From assembly GCF_013426205.1 (NCBI RefSeq), contig NC_089422.1:1054001-1118000 (forward strand): a stretch of 64,000 bases of DNA, in the 5' to 3' direction. The stretch's first letter is position 1. Every line of letters begins with the position of its first letter. The translations under genes were made by a program, and so were the position numbers. The DNA is from Metarhizium brunneum. Its lineage: Eukaryota > Ascomycota > Sordariomycetes > Hypocreales > Clavicipitaceae. The notes under the pieces were generated by a model. It was not told where the DNA came from, ran no database searches, and saw only the letters and a program-made list of their open reading frames with translations. Shown here in pieces: positions 36,187 through 48,829 of the stretch.

Positions 36187-37990
36187 GGTGGTCTGAACTT
36201 GACTTGTGAGCAGGAGACGAAACACGCGGCAGCGTATAATCCATCCGGAAGCCGTCCATCCTAGATTGCGTTTTCTAGAGGCTCCTTTTAAAAACCATTC
36301 ACGTAGAGAGCAGTCTACCAAAAGCTGTCATCAGCCGGCTCAGCCACACCGCGGAAGTCGGTTGATGATTTGGAATTGGGAGCCCAGACTGGGAAGGCAC
36401 GTTGCTGCTAGCTTGCCAAGACTAGCGTCATCCAATCGACGTGAGATGCGACACTGAAAAGGGCATGGTTGCCGCAGCTGTCAGAGATACATGCCTAAAG
36501 TACAACATAATCCGTACAAGGCACGGAAGGTGCTTAGTCGTCGAGAAGAACTTGACATCAAAGCTGACCCGCCGCCATTTTAGTCTCCGTCCCAAATGCC
36601 ACTCTCACTCGACTTGCACTGCCTCCACAGAACCCGTTGACGCCAAACCTACAAATGGAGCAACTTTCCTCCTCCGGGGAGATTGACAACCCGCCCTGTT
36701 CCAAATAAGAAAACACGACGACGTGACCTCGTCCCTCACCTACGCATTTGGCACGGGAAGAGTGCCGCGTGGCCGGAGAGTGCGCCACCCGAGACCAGTT
36801 CGCATACTGCAGCCGCTCTGCTTTATGGCCTCGACATAATCGCAAAACTCCAGCTAAGGAGGCTTCTTTTGGTCGATGGAAATTGGGCAGTGTATCGTGA
36901 TGGACCCGTAATTGTAGCCACTGCCCAAGCCAAGCTCAGACAACTCATTCGAGCATTCTGGACCTTGAGGAGCAAGCCGGTCGATAGGCAATGCTGCTCA
37001 CGTGCCTACAGCGAGAGAAGGTTAATGACAGCCATGGATGCCATGGGGGCGTCTCGACGGAATACGTAGTCTTGTGCATGAACCTATCTTGTCAGAGCCT
37101 ATAACGATATAGTCTAGTTGACAGCTAGCTGAGAGTTCCAGAGCACCTATGACGACCGACTGGCCTTACGTCAATGTGAGGCATGATAGGTACTGCCCCC
37201 CGTATGATGCGTTGAGTTCAGGCCGTGTATAAGCCATCCACCTATCTGCAGCATCAATCGTGCTGCCAACCTGAGGCACTTCGTGTATATGCAAGTGTTA
37301 CAAGAGGCCGTGGCTGGGAGATGCAAGTCGATGCCTGTGGCGGCTTGGCCGGTGAAGCCCTCGTAGATTTCAAGAGGCGGACTAGGACAGCGGCTGCTCC
37401 AAGAATGAGGCTATTGTGCTTAGCGTCGAACGCAGTACTAGATTCTTGCCCCATGTGAAGTAGAAACTGTGATGATTGTAAGAAGCAGATACCTCTTCTG
37501 TAGTCAATGAGAATGGGATTTGTATTCTGCTGCATTTCTAATAGTACTCTCGGAGTAGTGTCTCTTCGTTATTCCAAGCGTTTCGTTGATGAAACTGTAG
37601 ACTTGGTCTTTTTCAAGGAGCAGAATACGACCAAACCATAATGTTAATACATACAGCCAACTAAGCTAACTGGATAGGCGTAGCCGTGGCCCTCAGTCGA
37701 CAAGTGCCGGCCCGTCTATCTTTTGGCACCAGATAATGTATGCACGCGGCAACTCTAATCGACAATTTAGCTCCGGCGCGGCCTGCTCGAAGATGAATCT
37801 TAATGCAGGCGAGTATTTCGATTCTTGTATAAACACACGACACAACCCATCCCATTTGTGATGCCAGATTCATCTTCTGCTTACCATCATCCGCACCCTT
37901 TCCAATCTCTTGCAAATTTTGGCAATCCTGCAACAAAATCTCTTCAAAACCTGACTACTCTGAACACAACTTCAGCTCATCACCACTACA
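36187..37990. other. Intergenic, no gene seen
   Basis: 1.8 kb between two divergent genes. There are no family motifs in any frame. The 150 bp before 37991 are C/T- and A-rich, as in a fungal promoter. Confidence 0.5.
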
Positions 37991-38785
37991 ATGTCTGCCA
38001 CCAAGTCTGAATCCAACAGCACCAAGATGGAAGAAGCCCGTCCCGCCAAGGATGTGACCGACCTCGCCATCACGTCTACAACAAACAGCCTCACCAAGCT
38101 CAGCAGCGCCGAGCTCTACCTCGCCGGGCTCTCCCAATCCAGGCTTCGCCTCTCCAAGCCCCAGGCCAGCTTCGAAACCACCCGCTTCGTCGTCCCCTCC
38201 AACATCGCCCGCAAGGACCCTCTCATCACAGGCACCTTCCTCCGCCTGCCGCCAGAAATCAGCCTCCAAATCATCGAGGAGATGGACGAAGACGTCGACC
38301 GCCTCTGCCTCGGCCTCAGCTGTCGCCGCCTCCTGCACCTCGTCCAGGAGCGCAAGATCCGCGTGCCCTGCATGAAGGCCAGCCGCGATGCCCGTTTCCT
38401 GCAGCAGGACAACAAGCTCGCCTTCTCCATGATGAAGCGCGTGCACCCCCTCAACACCATCGGCGAGCCGCGACCCGGCACCGCCCTGTGCCAGTCCTGC
38501 TTCAAGTGGAAGAGCATGAACCACTTCGCCACAACCACCCTCGGCCAGCGCACCACGACTGTCCTCTCGCACGTCGTTTCCCTGAGGGACAGACAGTACA
38601 ACACCGTCGGCGTCCTCTTCGAATGCGCCCAGTGCGTGGCGCGCGACTCGACGCCCAGGGAGGAGAGGGACCGGCGCCAGCGCATCCACGGCATCGGGCT
38701 CGTCTCAGAGCCCACTGAGTTTTGCTCCAGCGCGGTTTGGACCGGCCGCGTGAATATGCACAATGGGAGTGAGGTGGATCCTTAG
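37991..38785 (+). CDS. F-box-like protein
   Basis: 264 residues, intronless. Residues about 83-110 (LRLPPEISLQIIEEMDEDVD, then CLGLSCRRL) match a fungal F-box-like helix set, which would bind Skp1 in an SCF ubiquitin ligase. After it come two Cys pairs (LCQSC near residue 162 and ECAQC near 216) that could bind a metal ion. No leucine-rich repeat or WD substrate domain follows, so the substrate is unknown. This type of short F-box protein is common in Hypocreales. ATG 37991 is the first ATG in frame. Confidence 0.72.
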   Translation: MSATKSESNSTKMEEARPAKDVTDLAITSTTNSLTKLSSAELYLAGLSQSRLRLSKPQASFETTRFVVPSNIARKDPLITGTFLRLPPEISLQIIEEMDEDVDRLCLGLSCRRLLHLVQERKIRVPCMKASRDARFLQQDNKLAFSMMKRVHPLNTIGEPRPGTALCQSCFKWKSMNHFATTTLGQRTTTVLSHVVSLRDRQYNTVGVLFECAQCVARDSTPREERDRRQRIHGIGLVSEPTEFCSSAVWTGRVNMHNGSEVDP

Positions 38786-41700
38786 GTGAAACCATGTGCT
38801 GGCTAGACTTTGGCCTGATCCGGGAGGGGGACTCGGGCAAAACTGTATTTCTATCTTGTACACGATTTGGGTTTTGGATTTTGTATTCTTGGGTTTTGGC
38901 GCATCACATGTACTCTTGTACCAGTATACGTACGTATTCTTTGCTTGGGCTGGGGACAATGTTTGATGTACAGGATACCGTACATGTATCAAATATCATC
39001 CCTTTAATCGCTAATTTGAAGTACTTGCTGTGAAGCACGTTCCTGAATGAACAGGCACCATTGCTTGGAGGCTGTATGCTTTTGGTTCCCTTGTTGACCT
39101 TATGTGTTTAGATGTGCATTTACCAGACCGTTTCGAATAGAATGGAAGAAAATGGAAGCAAAAAGTACAATGGGGAAGATTTACGCACCTATGGCGATAT
39201 TCCATCTACACTTACATTCGTATTGACAAAAGTTTTGCGCGTATATATGTGTACAGACTCCTGTTGCTATTTTCTGACTGGAGCGTACCTGAATATCGCC
39301 CGTTTACACCGACTTCTAATCGTACACACCTCCTTATGTCTCATGAACCAGAATTGGGGATGATTCTTCAGGCCCTGTTTTGATTCAAATGGCCTCCCCT
39401 GAGGATGAAGAGCCCATGTTATGGAAGTCACAAGTTTAATTCGAAGAACCGCTTCTCGTGAACTGGGTATCGCCGCTCCTGAAAGCATAGCTCCAGCAAA
39501 ATAAACCCTGATGTGAGTTGTCGCGACGACAGCGACTTCAACTGCTATGTCTCTGGGAACCGACAGGTTTCCAGCTATCGCAGAGTCTATCGTAGCGCGA
39601 GAAGCTGTACATAAAGATGGGTATTATTCCATTTCCATAGTTCATGGTTGGTGGGATACCAAGGGCGAAGAAAAGAAGGTAGCACGCATCGTATCACAGA
39701 GAATGTTCCATTGGCATATCTGATGTCAGATCAGCATATGTTGACTGACCTGGTCATGCTCAAGTACCCGGTAAATCCTCCGCAGACGGTCCGAAATTTT
39801 CGTTTGGGCCAGATCAAGGCTTGGTTTAATAAGACGTACGTGTGATGGAATAAGAAGACCTACAGATGCTCAAGCGTTTTAGCTAGATTTCACGTATGTC
39901 ACCAAGTTTTGGTTGCCACTCTAACAAGTTCTTGATAAAGGGGTAGTGTTGCACGGGAATGGCCCAACAACAACGTAGCGGGACAAAAGGGTACTCTCGC
40001 CGACAAAGGACCTTGAGGCTACACAGACTGAACACATAATCGGGCAGAAGCCCTAGACGCGGATGTTCCCTTCATGTATATATAGTGGTCACTCTTCTCT
40101 CTCTTCCTCTTGGAATACCAAGGACTTTTGACACCCTTCGACATTATCATTGAATTGAGTTACTTCTGCTCCAAGCCTTCGTATCGAACCCTTGTCACAG
40201 GTAGTCGGTCATATATTGCCTTTATATAACATGATTAAGGAACGGTAGTGGCCCTTTTCTTGGGGTTGAACAAGGCTTTACATGGGACAGAGAAAATCAT
40301 TGGGCTAGTCGATTGCTTCCAGTGCCGAGGAGTGTGGTTGGGCACTATTGTAAGGCCAGGGGGCAAAGGGGTAGGTATGTGGCCAACTGAAGTACCAGGA
40401 GTAGCCTTTCACATACTGTCTGGTACTTCACATGCTGTTGTACCCTGATGAATGGCTAGGTAGAGATATATATATGCCTTCACAGACAGCAGATTGCTTA
40501 TTGTTCGGTTGTCGCGCTATGGGTAGTGCGAAAGCCAGGTTGCATCATCGGATAGTATCAAAACCAAAGGAGCCGATAACAAAACCTCAGTAAATGTTGG
40601 GGTGAGGCAAGTGAGGCCCATTACGCCCCGGAGATGCAAATTGCGTCTCACAGCAGTGGTGCGACTTTGACGGCCTGATATTTGTCTTTCAAGCCAGCGA
40701 AGGACCCAACGGGGGATTAACCGAAAGCCTGTTCGTTTGACAGACTAGATTTCTCGTGACTCGTTGGGTCGACGGGCTGACTCCTAAGATGCAGCCGGTC
40801 GTAGAGCTGTGACGCGCGACTTGCGGCCTAGGATTTTATCTCCTAATATTGGCAGTCTTGCACCCTCGAGCTCAGCGGTATTTGGTGTCGTTTTATTTTT
40901 GTCTCCCAACCCTTCGAGCATGGTCTCGTACCGAGGAGTTGTTTCATAATTTGCCATTGAACAAGTGGCAGCATGCTCTGGGACGGGAATCCTGTGTGCA
41001 ACATTGAGTTCGCCTCACGCTCCGTATTGCACCAGGACTCGACGGCGGGTGTAGCATAGTATTTGTGCAATGGATGGGCAGCCGATGGATTGAAAGGTGC
41101 ATATAAACAGGGCCATTCAAGGCGTGCAGGGCCGCTCAGGTTGGAGGCGTTTTGTGAAACCAATACTGGACGTAGCAACGAGCCATGTTGTCACGTTGCC
41201 GTTTCTGGCTTGCAGTGGCTGGCGGCGCGACCAACGGCTACAGGCTCGGCCGTGTCACCGATGACTCGGCCGAGTGTTGGTTGTGTGCACCATGCGAACA
41301 TGTCTCGGGGAGTTCCTAAATCGTAAACGTCGTCGGTATTTGCATGGTCCCAGCGTATCGTTGATGGTGGATGCCGAATTTGACACTGCCGAGTTGTAAA
41401 TTAAGCATCTTGGCAAAGTGCGAATGCTCAAGTACATACGTTACCTGCCTACCCACCTACTTAACTAGGGTACAGTGCGCCGAACTTGGCGCGTAAAGTC
41501 GAAGGTCGGAACGTTTTAGCCTGTGCAACAGAAACCAGCTTGACATGATAATAAACATGCCGGCAAGTGGAAAACAGGCGCACACAGGCGGCAATCAAGC
41601 GAGGCAAGTGCAAATCATGTCGACATGTCTCGGCGCCCCGCTTGCCGTCCACAGACTGGTCGACGGTTCCACCAACCCACAGAGTGCTAAGAGCTGAGAG

Positions 41701-42544
41701 TGGTCATGTACCAGGTACGGCGCAGCTACTCTGCGGCCGGGCATTCTGCAGCGGACTCGCTAGTTTAAGTCCAAGTCGGCTGGTATTTCCTGCGGATATT
41801 TCCATCGCCACCACAGGATGCCTCGGTTTTGCGAACAGAAGAGTCAAAGGTGCGCGTAGCGGAGCGGAGTGCCCCTCTGGCCTCGACCCCTGATGCATCT
41901 TGGATCTTGGGTTCTAGACAATAAGCCGCACCCCCATGCTCAATGTTTCATTCTCTGAGACTCTGCCACGCGAGATTGCGTTTGGCCAGGCACCAGCTGG
42001 AAACTCCATCAGCCATTGGCACGGCATGGCATGGCCTTGTATCCTGTCACACCGCATCGACTCCCGTGGTTGACGTCACACCGCAGCGCATGAGACCTCT
42101 CGGCGTATTTACCATGTTCCCGGGCCGGCGCCTAAATAAAGTAGCTACTTAAGTAAGTACGACGGTCAACGATTCAACTGATATTCATGCACTACTGCAC
42201 AAGCATCGACGAGTCAGGTGGAGAGATGGGGAGGGAGTTGGGGCCGTGGCAGCTGGGAAAGGCGGCTGTTCAAACTTCGAGTCCAGTCCCAAGTTTTAAA
42301 GCATGTGGGTGGCTTTTGCAAAGACCCTGCCTGCCCATCCTTCAATCACACATGCTGGTGCCGTCTAGCACTTGAACAGCCGGCCTAGTTCGTCTGCCAA
42401 GATGCCATCGCCCTTGGAACCTTCGTCGCCTTGAGCATCTCGGCGCTTCCGCTCTCACTCTCGTGTCTTCGAAAACCCACCTTTTGCAACATTGCGCTCT
42501 TGCACTTTGGCACCATGGGACACTGACCGCAACGCGTCCCTACA
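38786..42544. other. Long stretch without a supported gene
   Basis: 3.8 kb. Small frames near 39390-39720 look slightly protein-like but match no family and have no shared splice pattern. The last 150 bp (C/T-rich) are the promoter of the P450 at 42545. Confidence 0.5.
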
Positions 42545-44354
42545 ATGGCCTTTGAATCCCTCCTGGGGTCGATTGACCCCGTGCCTCTCTCTGAGCCGCC
42601 ATCCTCTCATCTTCACTGTGCTCGGCTGTGGGCTTTTGTCCTGTTGGCCCTCGTCGCTCTCTACCTCCGCATGTCGAGGCACGCGCAACAAAATGCCGAC
42701 TTCACCCTTGCGAACCCGCCCAAGTGGTACGAGTTGAAAATCGTCAAGCAGATCCGTTTTCTGTTCAACGGCATCAGCGAACTAGACAAGGCTAGGGAAA
42801 AAGCCAACGGAAACCCATTCCGGCTCCTCACAAACTCGCGTGAAATTATTGTCCTGCCACCGTCCTACGCAGAGATCCTCAACGCCGAAGATAGATTAAG
42901 TTTTGCAAAGTATTTCGCCGACGTAAGTTTTCGCTGGATACCGCCAATACACAGTGGCTGATAAGATGCAGGAATTCGATGGCGATGGCAAAACTCCTGG
43001 TTTGGAGCCGTATACTCTCATTGCGGACCCTTGCAAAACAGTTCCGAAGTTGGTCACCAAGCGTTTGACAAGGTCATTAAGTAAGACATTCCCAACACTC
43101 ATTCTCAGGGATATGCCGACTAACATTGTTACCTGCCAAAGACACGATCCCCATCAAGATGTCATCTGAAGCTAGCTTCGCCATTGAATATAATTTCGGT
43201 GGTGGTGTCAGTACGTGTATTACAATGCTGTCTTACAAATCCGGAGCCCCCAAACTAATAATCCGCAGACTGGCAAGAAGTTGCTATACATCAGCATCTT
43301 CTCGACGTAGTTGCACGCATGATCTCTCGTCTTTTTTGGGATGGCGACGAAGTATGCCGGGATGAACGGTGGCTTCAAATTATGAAAGAATGGTCAGTCA
43401 ACAGCGTCATCGCCGCCTTCATGATCAATATGGCGCCTAGTTTTGCTCGACCACTCATCCGCCGATTCTCCCCTACTGTCCGGCGAGCTCGCGACGACTA
43501 CCAAGCTGCGCGTCAGTTTATCGAGCCGCTTATTAATGTGCGCCGCCAGGCCCGCGAAAAGGCCCGCGAGTCTGGCGAGAGGGCTCTCGCGTTCGACGAC
43601 ATTGTGGACTGGATTGACTCCGAGAATGAAGAATTGACGTGTGATCCTGTTGCTCTGCAAATGGTACTCAATGTTGCCGCTGTTCATACCACGGCGGCGC
43701 TGGTCACCAATACTATTTCGTTCCTGGCCAGCGACCCGTCCACTTTGGAGCCCCTTCGGCAAGAATTGGTGGCTGAGCTTCGAAGCAACGGGTGTCAGGC
43801 CGCCGCCTTAAACAACCTCAAATTACTGGACAGTGCCATCAAAGAATCACTTCGCTTGAAGCCCCCAGGTGTTTGTATGTTAGCCGGTATACTTATCATT
43901 CTATTGCTAATAACTAACCCACCAACTAGTTGGCATGCATCGCGCCGCCTTGCAGGATATGCAACTACCCAACGGGATGCGCATCCATAAAGGCGATCGT
44001 GTCTTTGTAGATATTCCTCATATGCGCGACCCCAATATCTACGAATCTCCAAACACCTACGACATGTACCGTTTCTATCGCATGCGCGGCCAGCCTGATC
44101 AAGCCCTAAAGGCACCTCTGGTTCACACAAGCCCAGAGCACTTAGCCTTTGGACACGGAGCCCAGGCGTGCCCAGGGAGATTCTTCGCTGCCATTCTTAG
44201 CAAAGTTGTGCTGTCTCATCTTTTGCTCAAGTACGACTGGAAACTCGCTCCAGACAGCGATTTGACGTCTCTGGCGATTGGGTTGACAAAGCGGATCAAC
44301 CCAAAGTTGAAGTTGCTGTTCAGACGGCGCAACGAAGAGTTTGAGTTGAGCTGA
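42545..44354 (+). CDS. Cytochrome P450 (ent-kaurene-oxidase-like)
   Basis: A 528-residue microsomal P450 with five exons (introns 42923-42971, 43081-43141, 43211-43268, 43875-43929). It has an N-terminal anchor helix (LWAFVLLALVALYL), the K-helix ExxR as ESLR, and the haem loop FGHGAQACPGRFF with Cys near residue 468. The GMHRAALQDMQLPNG segment and an unusual YRFYRMRG in place of a PERF motif are typical of the fungal ent-kaurene-oxidase-like group that works on terpenoid or polyketide scaffolds. The third intron donor is ambiguous (GTACGT preferred over GTGTCA). It is convergent with the phosphotransferase at 44792. Confidence 0.88.
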
Positions 44355-44791
44355 GCTTTTACTTTTAGCATTTCGTCACCATACGTATTTGTGTACACTG
44401 CGACAACCACCTTTCGCATAACGACTCTTGAAAAATGACCCAAGTTTTATGACCTAAACATCATGAATTTTATTGCCTCTTCTTTAGACTTATAGATGGC
44501 TTGTGTCTGGGATTGGGTTCTGGTATTGCATATGATGGGAGATGCATTAGAACATAGAATCAGGTTAAATTTTGTCCACTTTCAGCATCATACATTACCA
44601 ATACAAAGTGGTGTATTGTTCCATTACTGTTGAGAATGGTGGTCATGCTCATTATCTGTTTATCGGCTTGAAATAGTGTGCCAAACGCAGCAAATGACAG
44701 ACTACTCACCAAGGCGCAATATACTTGCCGAGGCCTATTCTTTTGATTGACGCGATCGAAGAATGTAACAGGTCACTGGTCCATATTTGCA
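44355..44791. other. Intergenic, convergent gene ends
   Basis: 437 bp between the stop codons of two convergent genes; presumably polyadenylation regions. No gene is seen. Confidence 0.6.
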
Positions 44792-45928
44792 CTATTGACT
44801 ATCCAACCCAAGTTTGTGACACTGTTCCACAAACTCATCAAATAGCTTATTCAAGCCAAGGAGATTCAAAGGATCCCTGTCATTCTCATCGTTCATGAAG
44901 CACAGCATGTTGTGTATGTCAAAGGTGATGGCGAGCAAATATCCATACTCGGACTCGAGGAATACCTGCTCCCCCGTATCGCACTCGCCAGTCAATGCGT
45001 TCCACTGCCGGGCATACTCGTCGCAAAAATGCCTCTTCTCGCGCAGCGTGTATTTCCGGCAATCGGCAATCTTGCTCTCCTCGTCGAACCACCTGAACAT
45101 CTTTTGCATAAAGTGCCCGCCGACATCCAGCGCGCGGTAATTCCGCATCGCGAATTCAAAGTCCACGAGGGCTACCTTGCTTTCGCCCGGCCTCGCGTGA
45201 AGCCGGACCAGGACATTCATGAACTGCACGTCGTGGATGCACCACCCTGCCTTGGCGCCGAGGGACGTGAGCTTGTCGACGGCGTGTCGCAGGCGCGGCC
45301 CAAAGTCGTAGTCGACAAGTTTGTCTATTTGCACGCCTGCTTGCCGGCCGAGGAGCTTCAGCTTCTCCGCGTGCTGGTACCGCTTGAGCCCGTCCGTCAG
45401 GGCTTCATAGTATAAACTCACGGGCGTCTTCTGCAGCGGCGCCTTGGTGGTGTGAAACGTTGCCAGGGCGTTGGCAACGTCTGCTCGGATGGCGGCGTCT
45501 TCGACATCCTCTGGCTGCAGGGTGCGTGCCTCTAGGAACTCGTCGATTCTGCCTGTGGTTCCGTCCGCCAGTTTGAAGAAGCCGTATACTTTTGCCCCGA
45601 GACCGGATTTCGCAAATTCGTGGCAGAGAAGCGCCTCGTCTTGCTTGCTCGGTGCTAGATGCTTGAAAATTTCAATGTCTGCCACTGCCTCCTTGTGGAA
45701 TTTGATGAAGACCTTCAAGGGCTCGGTGGGCGTGTCTGAATTTGGCTGCGGCCGCTCTACTGAACAGTGGGCGTTGGCGAATGACGCGTTGTATGACATG
45801 GTGAGAGTCTCCGGGCTCACCGAGGGCAATTCCTCTGTGAGAAAGGTGCTGATGATATCCCTGACCATCTGTTTCGTTGGCACTCCGTCTTCAGGGAGTT
45901 TTATCGGCACTGGTGTTGGCGGCGGCAT
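44792..45928 (-). CDS. Choline/ethanolamine-kinase-like phosphotransferase
   Basis: Intronless, 378 residues, protein-kinase-like APH/choline-kinase fold. The ATP-side Lys is likely in LKVFIKFHK (about residue 76). The catalytic loop is WCIHDVQFMN with His232-Asp233 and Asn at 238, and the metal-binding DFE is in ALVDFEFAMRNYRALDVGGHF (Asp256). The last motif is typical of choline and ethanolamine kinases. Its place between a P450 and an FAD monooxygenase leaves open a role on an unusual small molecule instead of phospholipid head groups. ATG 45928 is the first in frame. It shares a 378-bp divergent promoter with the monooxygenase. Confidence 0.8.
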   Translation of the reverse strand: MPPPTPVPIKLPEDGVPTKQMVRDIISTFLTEELPSVSPETLTMSYNASFANAHCSVERPQPNSDTPTEPLKVFIKFHKEAVADIEIFKHLAPSKQDEALLCHEFAKSGLGAKVYGFFKLADGTTGRIDEFLEARTLQPEDVEDAAIRADVANALATFHTTKAPLQKTPVSLYYEALTDGLKRYQHAEKLKLLGRQAGVQIDKLVDYDFGPRLRHAVDKLTSLGAKAGWCIHDVQFMNVLVRLHARPGESKVALVDFEFAMRNYRALDVGGHFMQKMFRWFDEESKIADCRKYTLREKRHFCDEYARQWNALTGECDTGEQVFLESEYGYLLAITFDIHNMLCFMNDENDRDPLNLLGLNKLFDEFVEQCHKLGLDSQ

Positions 45929-46306
45929 CTTGGTGACTTATGCGGATAATTGATCAGCGAGGGCAATTGCGAGATGCAAGGTGCGCCAAAGATGTATTTT
46001 TTTTTTGGGCAAGAGATGACGGAAGTTATTCTACTGCGTATTTATATGTTTCCCGTACAGCAGTGGACAAAGGACGCAAGCAGACGTCTGGAGCTAGAAG
46101 CTGCAAGCTCAAGGTGTGAGTCAACCGGCCGGCATGCTGCATTAAAGCCTTCATCTGTCAAGGATGCACCGACTCGGGCTGTGTCCATTTCTGGAATGCG
46201 ACTAACCTGCCCCTCCTTTGGGAATCTCAGCCAAGCAGTCCAACCAAATGCAACTCTCTCCTGGCACGCAGACTGCGGCCATGGTATGACGGCCGGGACA
46301 TGTAAA
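45929..46306. promoter_or_regulatory. Divergent promoter, phosphotransferase / monooxygenase
   Basis: 378 bp between the two start codons, suggesting co-regulation. A T10 tract lies at about 45998. The monooxygenase frame stays open through this region, but the reading there is not protein-like. No specific factor site was identified. Confidence 0.4.
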
Positions 46307-47637
46307 ATGAACCCAAGATCCGAAAGGCTTCACGTCGGTATCATCGGCGGGGGAATCGCTGGCCTTGCGCTTGGTATCGGCCTCAACTATCGACATGTAT
46401 CCTTCACCATATACGAGGCTGCACCGGGGTTGAACGCCATCGGCGCTGGCATAAGTCTCGGTCCCAACACGACGCGGGCCATGGCGCTCATTGATCCAGC
46501 GCTGCGGGAGGGCTATGAAAAAATAGCGATAAAGAACCGGTCTCCCGAGAAACGGCACAATTTTGCAGATTTCCTACTTGCTGAGCCTGGACTCGGTGCC
46601 GCGAGGGGATTCCATGGTGCCGCAGTCGGGTCAAAGGATTTTGTTAGGAGCGGCGCCCATCGAAAAGACCTACTAGAAATGATGAAGAGCTTGCTTCCAG
46701 GAAACGACTGTATCCGATTCGGATTCAAGGCCATCAGTGTTTGCCAGGTCGGGAAGAGAGTTCAGGTGAGCTTTGAAGACGGCCAGGCCGCCGAATTCGA
46801 CGCAGTTGTTGGCTGTGACGGCGGAAAAGGCATCACTCGACAGGCAGTCCTGGGACATCAGTTTCCAGACCAGGTCCAGCTGACATACAGCGGTCGCTAT
46901 GTCTATCGAGGCTTAGTACCTCCCGGCAAGGCACAAGAAATTTTGGGAAAGTACGCAGACGACAGCAAGATCTTCATAGGGCAAGGCAGATACTTCGCAG
47001 CATATCCCCTATCGGGGGGTGGCTTCAACTTTCTGGGAGGGAGACAGAAGGATGAGCCTTGGACGCATTCACATTCAACCCAGGAGGTGAGCAGAGATGA
47101 CATGCGCAACGACTTTGATGGCTGCGACCCACGACTGCTCGAGTTACTAGAGGTGAGAATGGCTTTGCTCTCGAGCCATGCCGGGCTCCTCGCTAACTGT
47201 TTCCTTGAAAGTGGGCTAAACCGTTGAGATGGGGACTCTTCCACCATCTTTCCACTCCGACTTACACCCATGGACGTATTGTGCTGCTCGGAGACGTGGC
47301 TCACGCCTCAACTCCTCATCAGGGCGCGGGAGCTGGGCAGTGTTTCGAGGATGCTCTCATTCTATCTCACCTGTTGGGCCAAATTACGGACGACCAAGAG
47401 ATACCTGCCGCCATGGAGGTGTACGACTCCATATGTCGCCCCCGCGCCCAAGAAATCGTCCGGACAAGCAATGACACGGGGCTCTTGTATACCATGACGC
47501 ATCCGCAATGCGCAGATGATGTAGCCAAGATTGTGGCCAGCGCGAAGGGCAGGTTCCAATGGATTTGGACCCACGATCTGCAAGCCGACTTGGCAAAGGC
47601 GACAGAAGATCTTGACAGGTTGCGAAAGCAAGCTTAG
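46307..47637 (+). CDS. FAD-dependent monooxygenase (salicylate-hydroxylase-like)
   Basis: A 423-residue group A flavoprotein monooxygenase that would hydroxylate an aromatic or enol substrate using NAD(P)H and O2. One intron, 47153-47211, with 59 nt. The FAD fold motif is VGIIGGGIAGLALG near residue 10; the DG-type motif is AVVGCDGGKG, and the second FAD motif is LLGDVAHASTPHQGAGAGQ near residue 308. Length is usual for the family. ATG 46286 is a possible earlier start, seven codons upstream. It is convergent with the PLP dehydratase, 78 bp between stop codons. Confidence 0.88.
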
Positions 47638-47715
47638 CAAATAGACCAACTTTAATGGTATACAAAGTACGCCCGAGTAGCCTTACAAAATGACATGTCA
47701 GTATTATTAGCACCG

Positions 47716-48684
47716 CTACCCAAAGATGAGGCGGAGGAGGCGTTGTTGGTCAAAGTTGGCACCACACAGGACAACAACGTTCGTCTGGCCAGCAACCTTG
47801 TCCGCGACCTTGTTGTAGCCGGCGAGCGCAAGAGCCGCGGACCCTTCCACAATCATGTTCTCCTCCAACGCAATCGCCTTCAAAGCAGCCACGATGTCTT
47901 CCTCATTGCACTCGACGACCTCATCCACAACAGACAAGGCCAGTGGAAGCGTGATGGAATCCTCATCCATGCCGCCGGCCACAGCCTCGGCCAATGTATC
48001 CAGATGCTCCGTTTCCACCACCTTTCCCGCCTTCATCGACTCGGCAAGGGCCATGGAGTTGACTGCCGAAACACCGTATATCTTGGTCCTGGGCTGAAAC
48101 GCCCTGCAAACGGACCCGATGCCACTGATGAGTCCGCCGCCGCCCATGGCGATGAAGATGTTGTCCACCTCCGGACACTGCTCCAGGATCTCAAGCCCAA
48201 TGCTCCCCTGGCCGGCGACAATGTCGGGGTCGTTGTAGGGCGAGATGTAGGTGTATTCCCCCGAGGCCGCGAGCTTCTGCGCGTGTTGCTCGGCGAGACC
48301 CGTCTCGGCGCCGTGGAGAATCACCCGCGCGCCGTACGACTCGATCTTGCGCAGCTTCGCGGGGACCACGGCGTCCGGAAGCACGACGGTGAGGTCCTTG
48401 GAGAGCGCGCGCGCCGCGCACGCAGCCCCGATGCCGTGGTTGCCCGAGGATGCGGTGATGAGCCGCTGGCTGCGGCCGGGCGGCTGGGCCGACATTTTGG
48501 ACATGGCGCCCCTGAGCTTGAAGGAGCCGGTGAGTTGGAAGTTTTCCGCCTTGAAGAAGAGCTTGGTGGCGCTGCTGTCGCTGTTCTTGCGGGATGGGAT
48601 CACGGGCGTCTGGTAGATGTGGCTGCGGATGCGGTTCCTTGCCTGGACCGCCTGGGCAGCTGTTTCTGCAAAGGTAGGCTGCAT
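47716..48684 (-). CDS. PLP-dependent serine/threonine dehydratase (serine-racemase-like)
   Basis: 322 residues, intronless, fold-type II PLP enzyme. The Schiff-base Lys is Lys56 in TGSFKLRGA, the substrate loop is SSGNHGIG (about 79-86), and the phosphate-binding glycine loop is MGGGGLISG near 175. It lacks the C-terminal ACT/regulatory domain of biosynthetic threonine deaminase, so it fits catabolic serine/threonine dehydratase or serine racemase. It would deaminate L-Ser or L-Thr to a 2-keto acid, or racemise Ser. ATG 48684 is well supported. It ends tail-to-tail with the monooxygenase. Confidence 0.9.
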   Translation of the reverse strand: MQPTFAETAAQAVQARNRIRSHIYQTPVIPSRKNSDSSATKLFFKAENFQLTGSFKLRGAMSKMSAQPPGRSQRLITASSGNHGIGAACAARALSKDLTVVLPDAVVPAKLRKIESYGARVILHGAETGLAEQHAQKLAASGEYTYISPYNDPDIVAGQGSIGLEILEQCPEVDNIFIAMGGGGLISGIGSVCRAFQPRTKIYGVSAVNSMALAESMKAGKVVETEHLDTLAEAVAGGMDEDSITLPLALSVVDEVVECNEEDIVAALKAIALEENMIVEGSAALALAGYNKVADKVAGQTNVVVLCGANFDQQRLLRLIFG

Positions 48685-48829
48685 GGCGGCGCTTGGATGG
48701 CGTGTCGATGTGCGAGGTTCTGGTGGTGGGTGGGTGTTTTGTGTAGGATGCCTTTTTTTGAACTGTTGACACTTGAGTTGGATAGGAGGTTGCGGCTGTA
48801 GTAGCGAATCCGATAAAAAAAGCGCTCTA

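Noticed and set aside
39390..39845. Small plus-strand frames that look faintly protein-like
   Set aside because: No family motif, no consistent splice sites to join them, and no good start context.
47695..48801. 368-codon open frame on the plus strand
   Set aside because: It lies antisense to the PLP dehydratase, whose catalytic motifs are intact; it is a GC-rich shadow frame.
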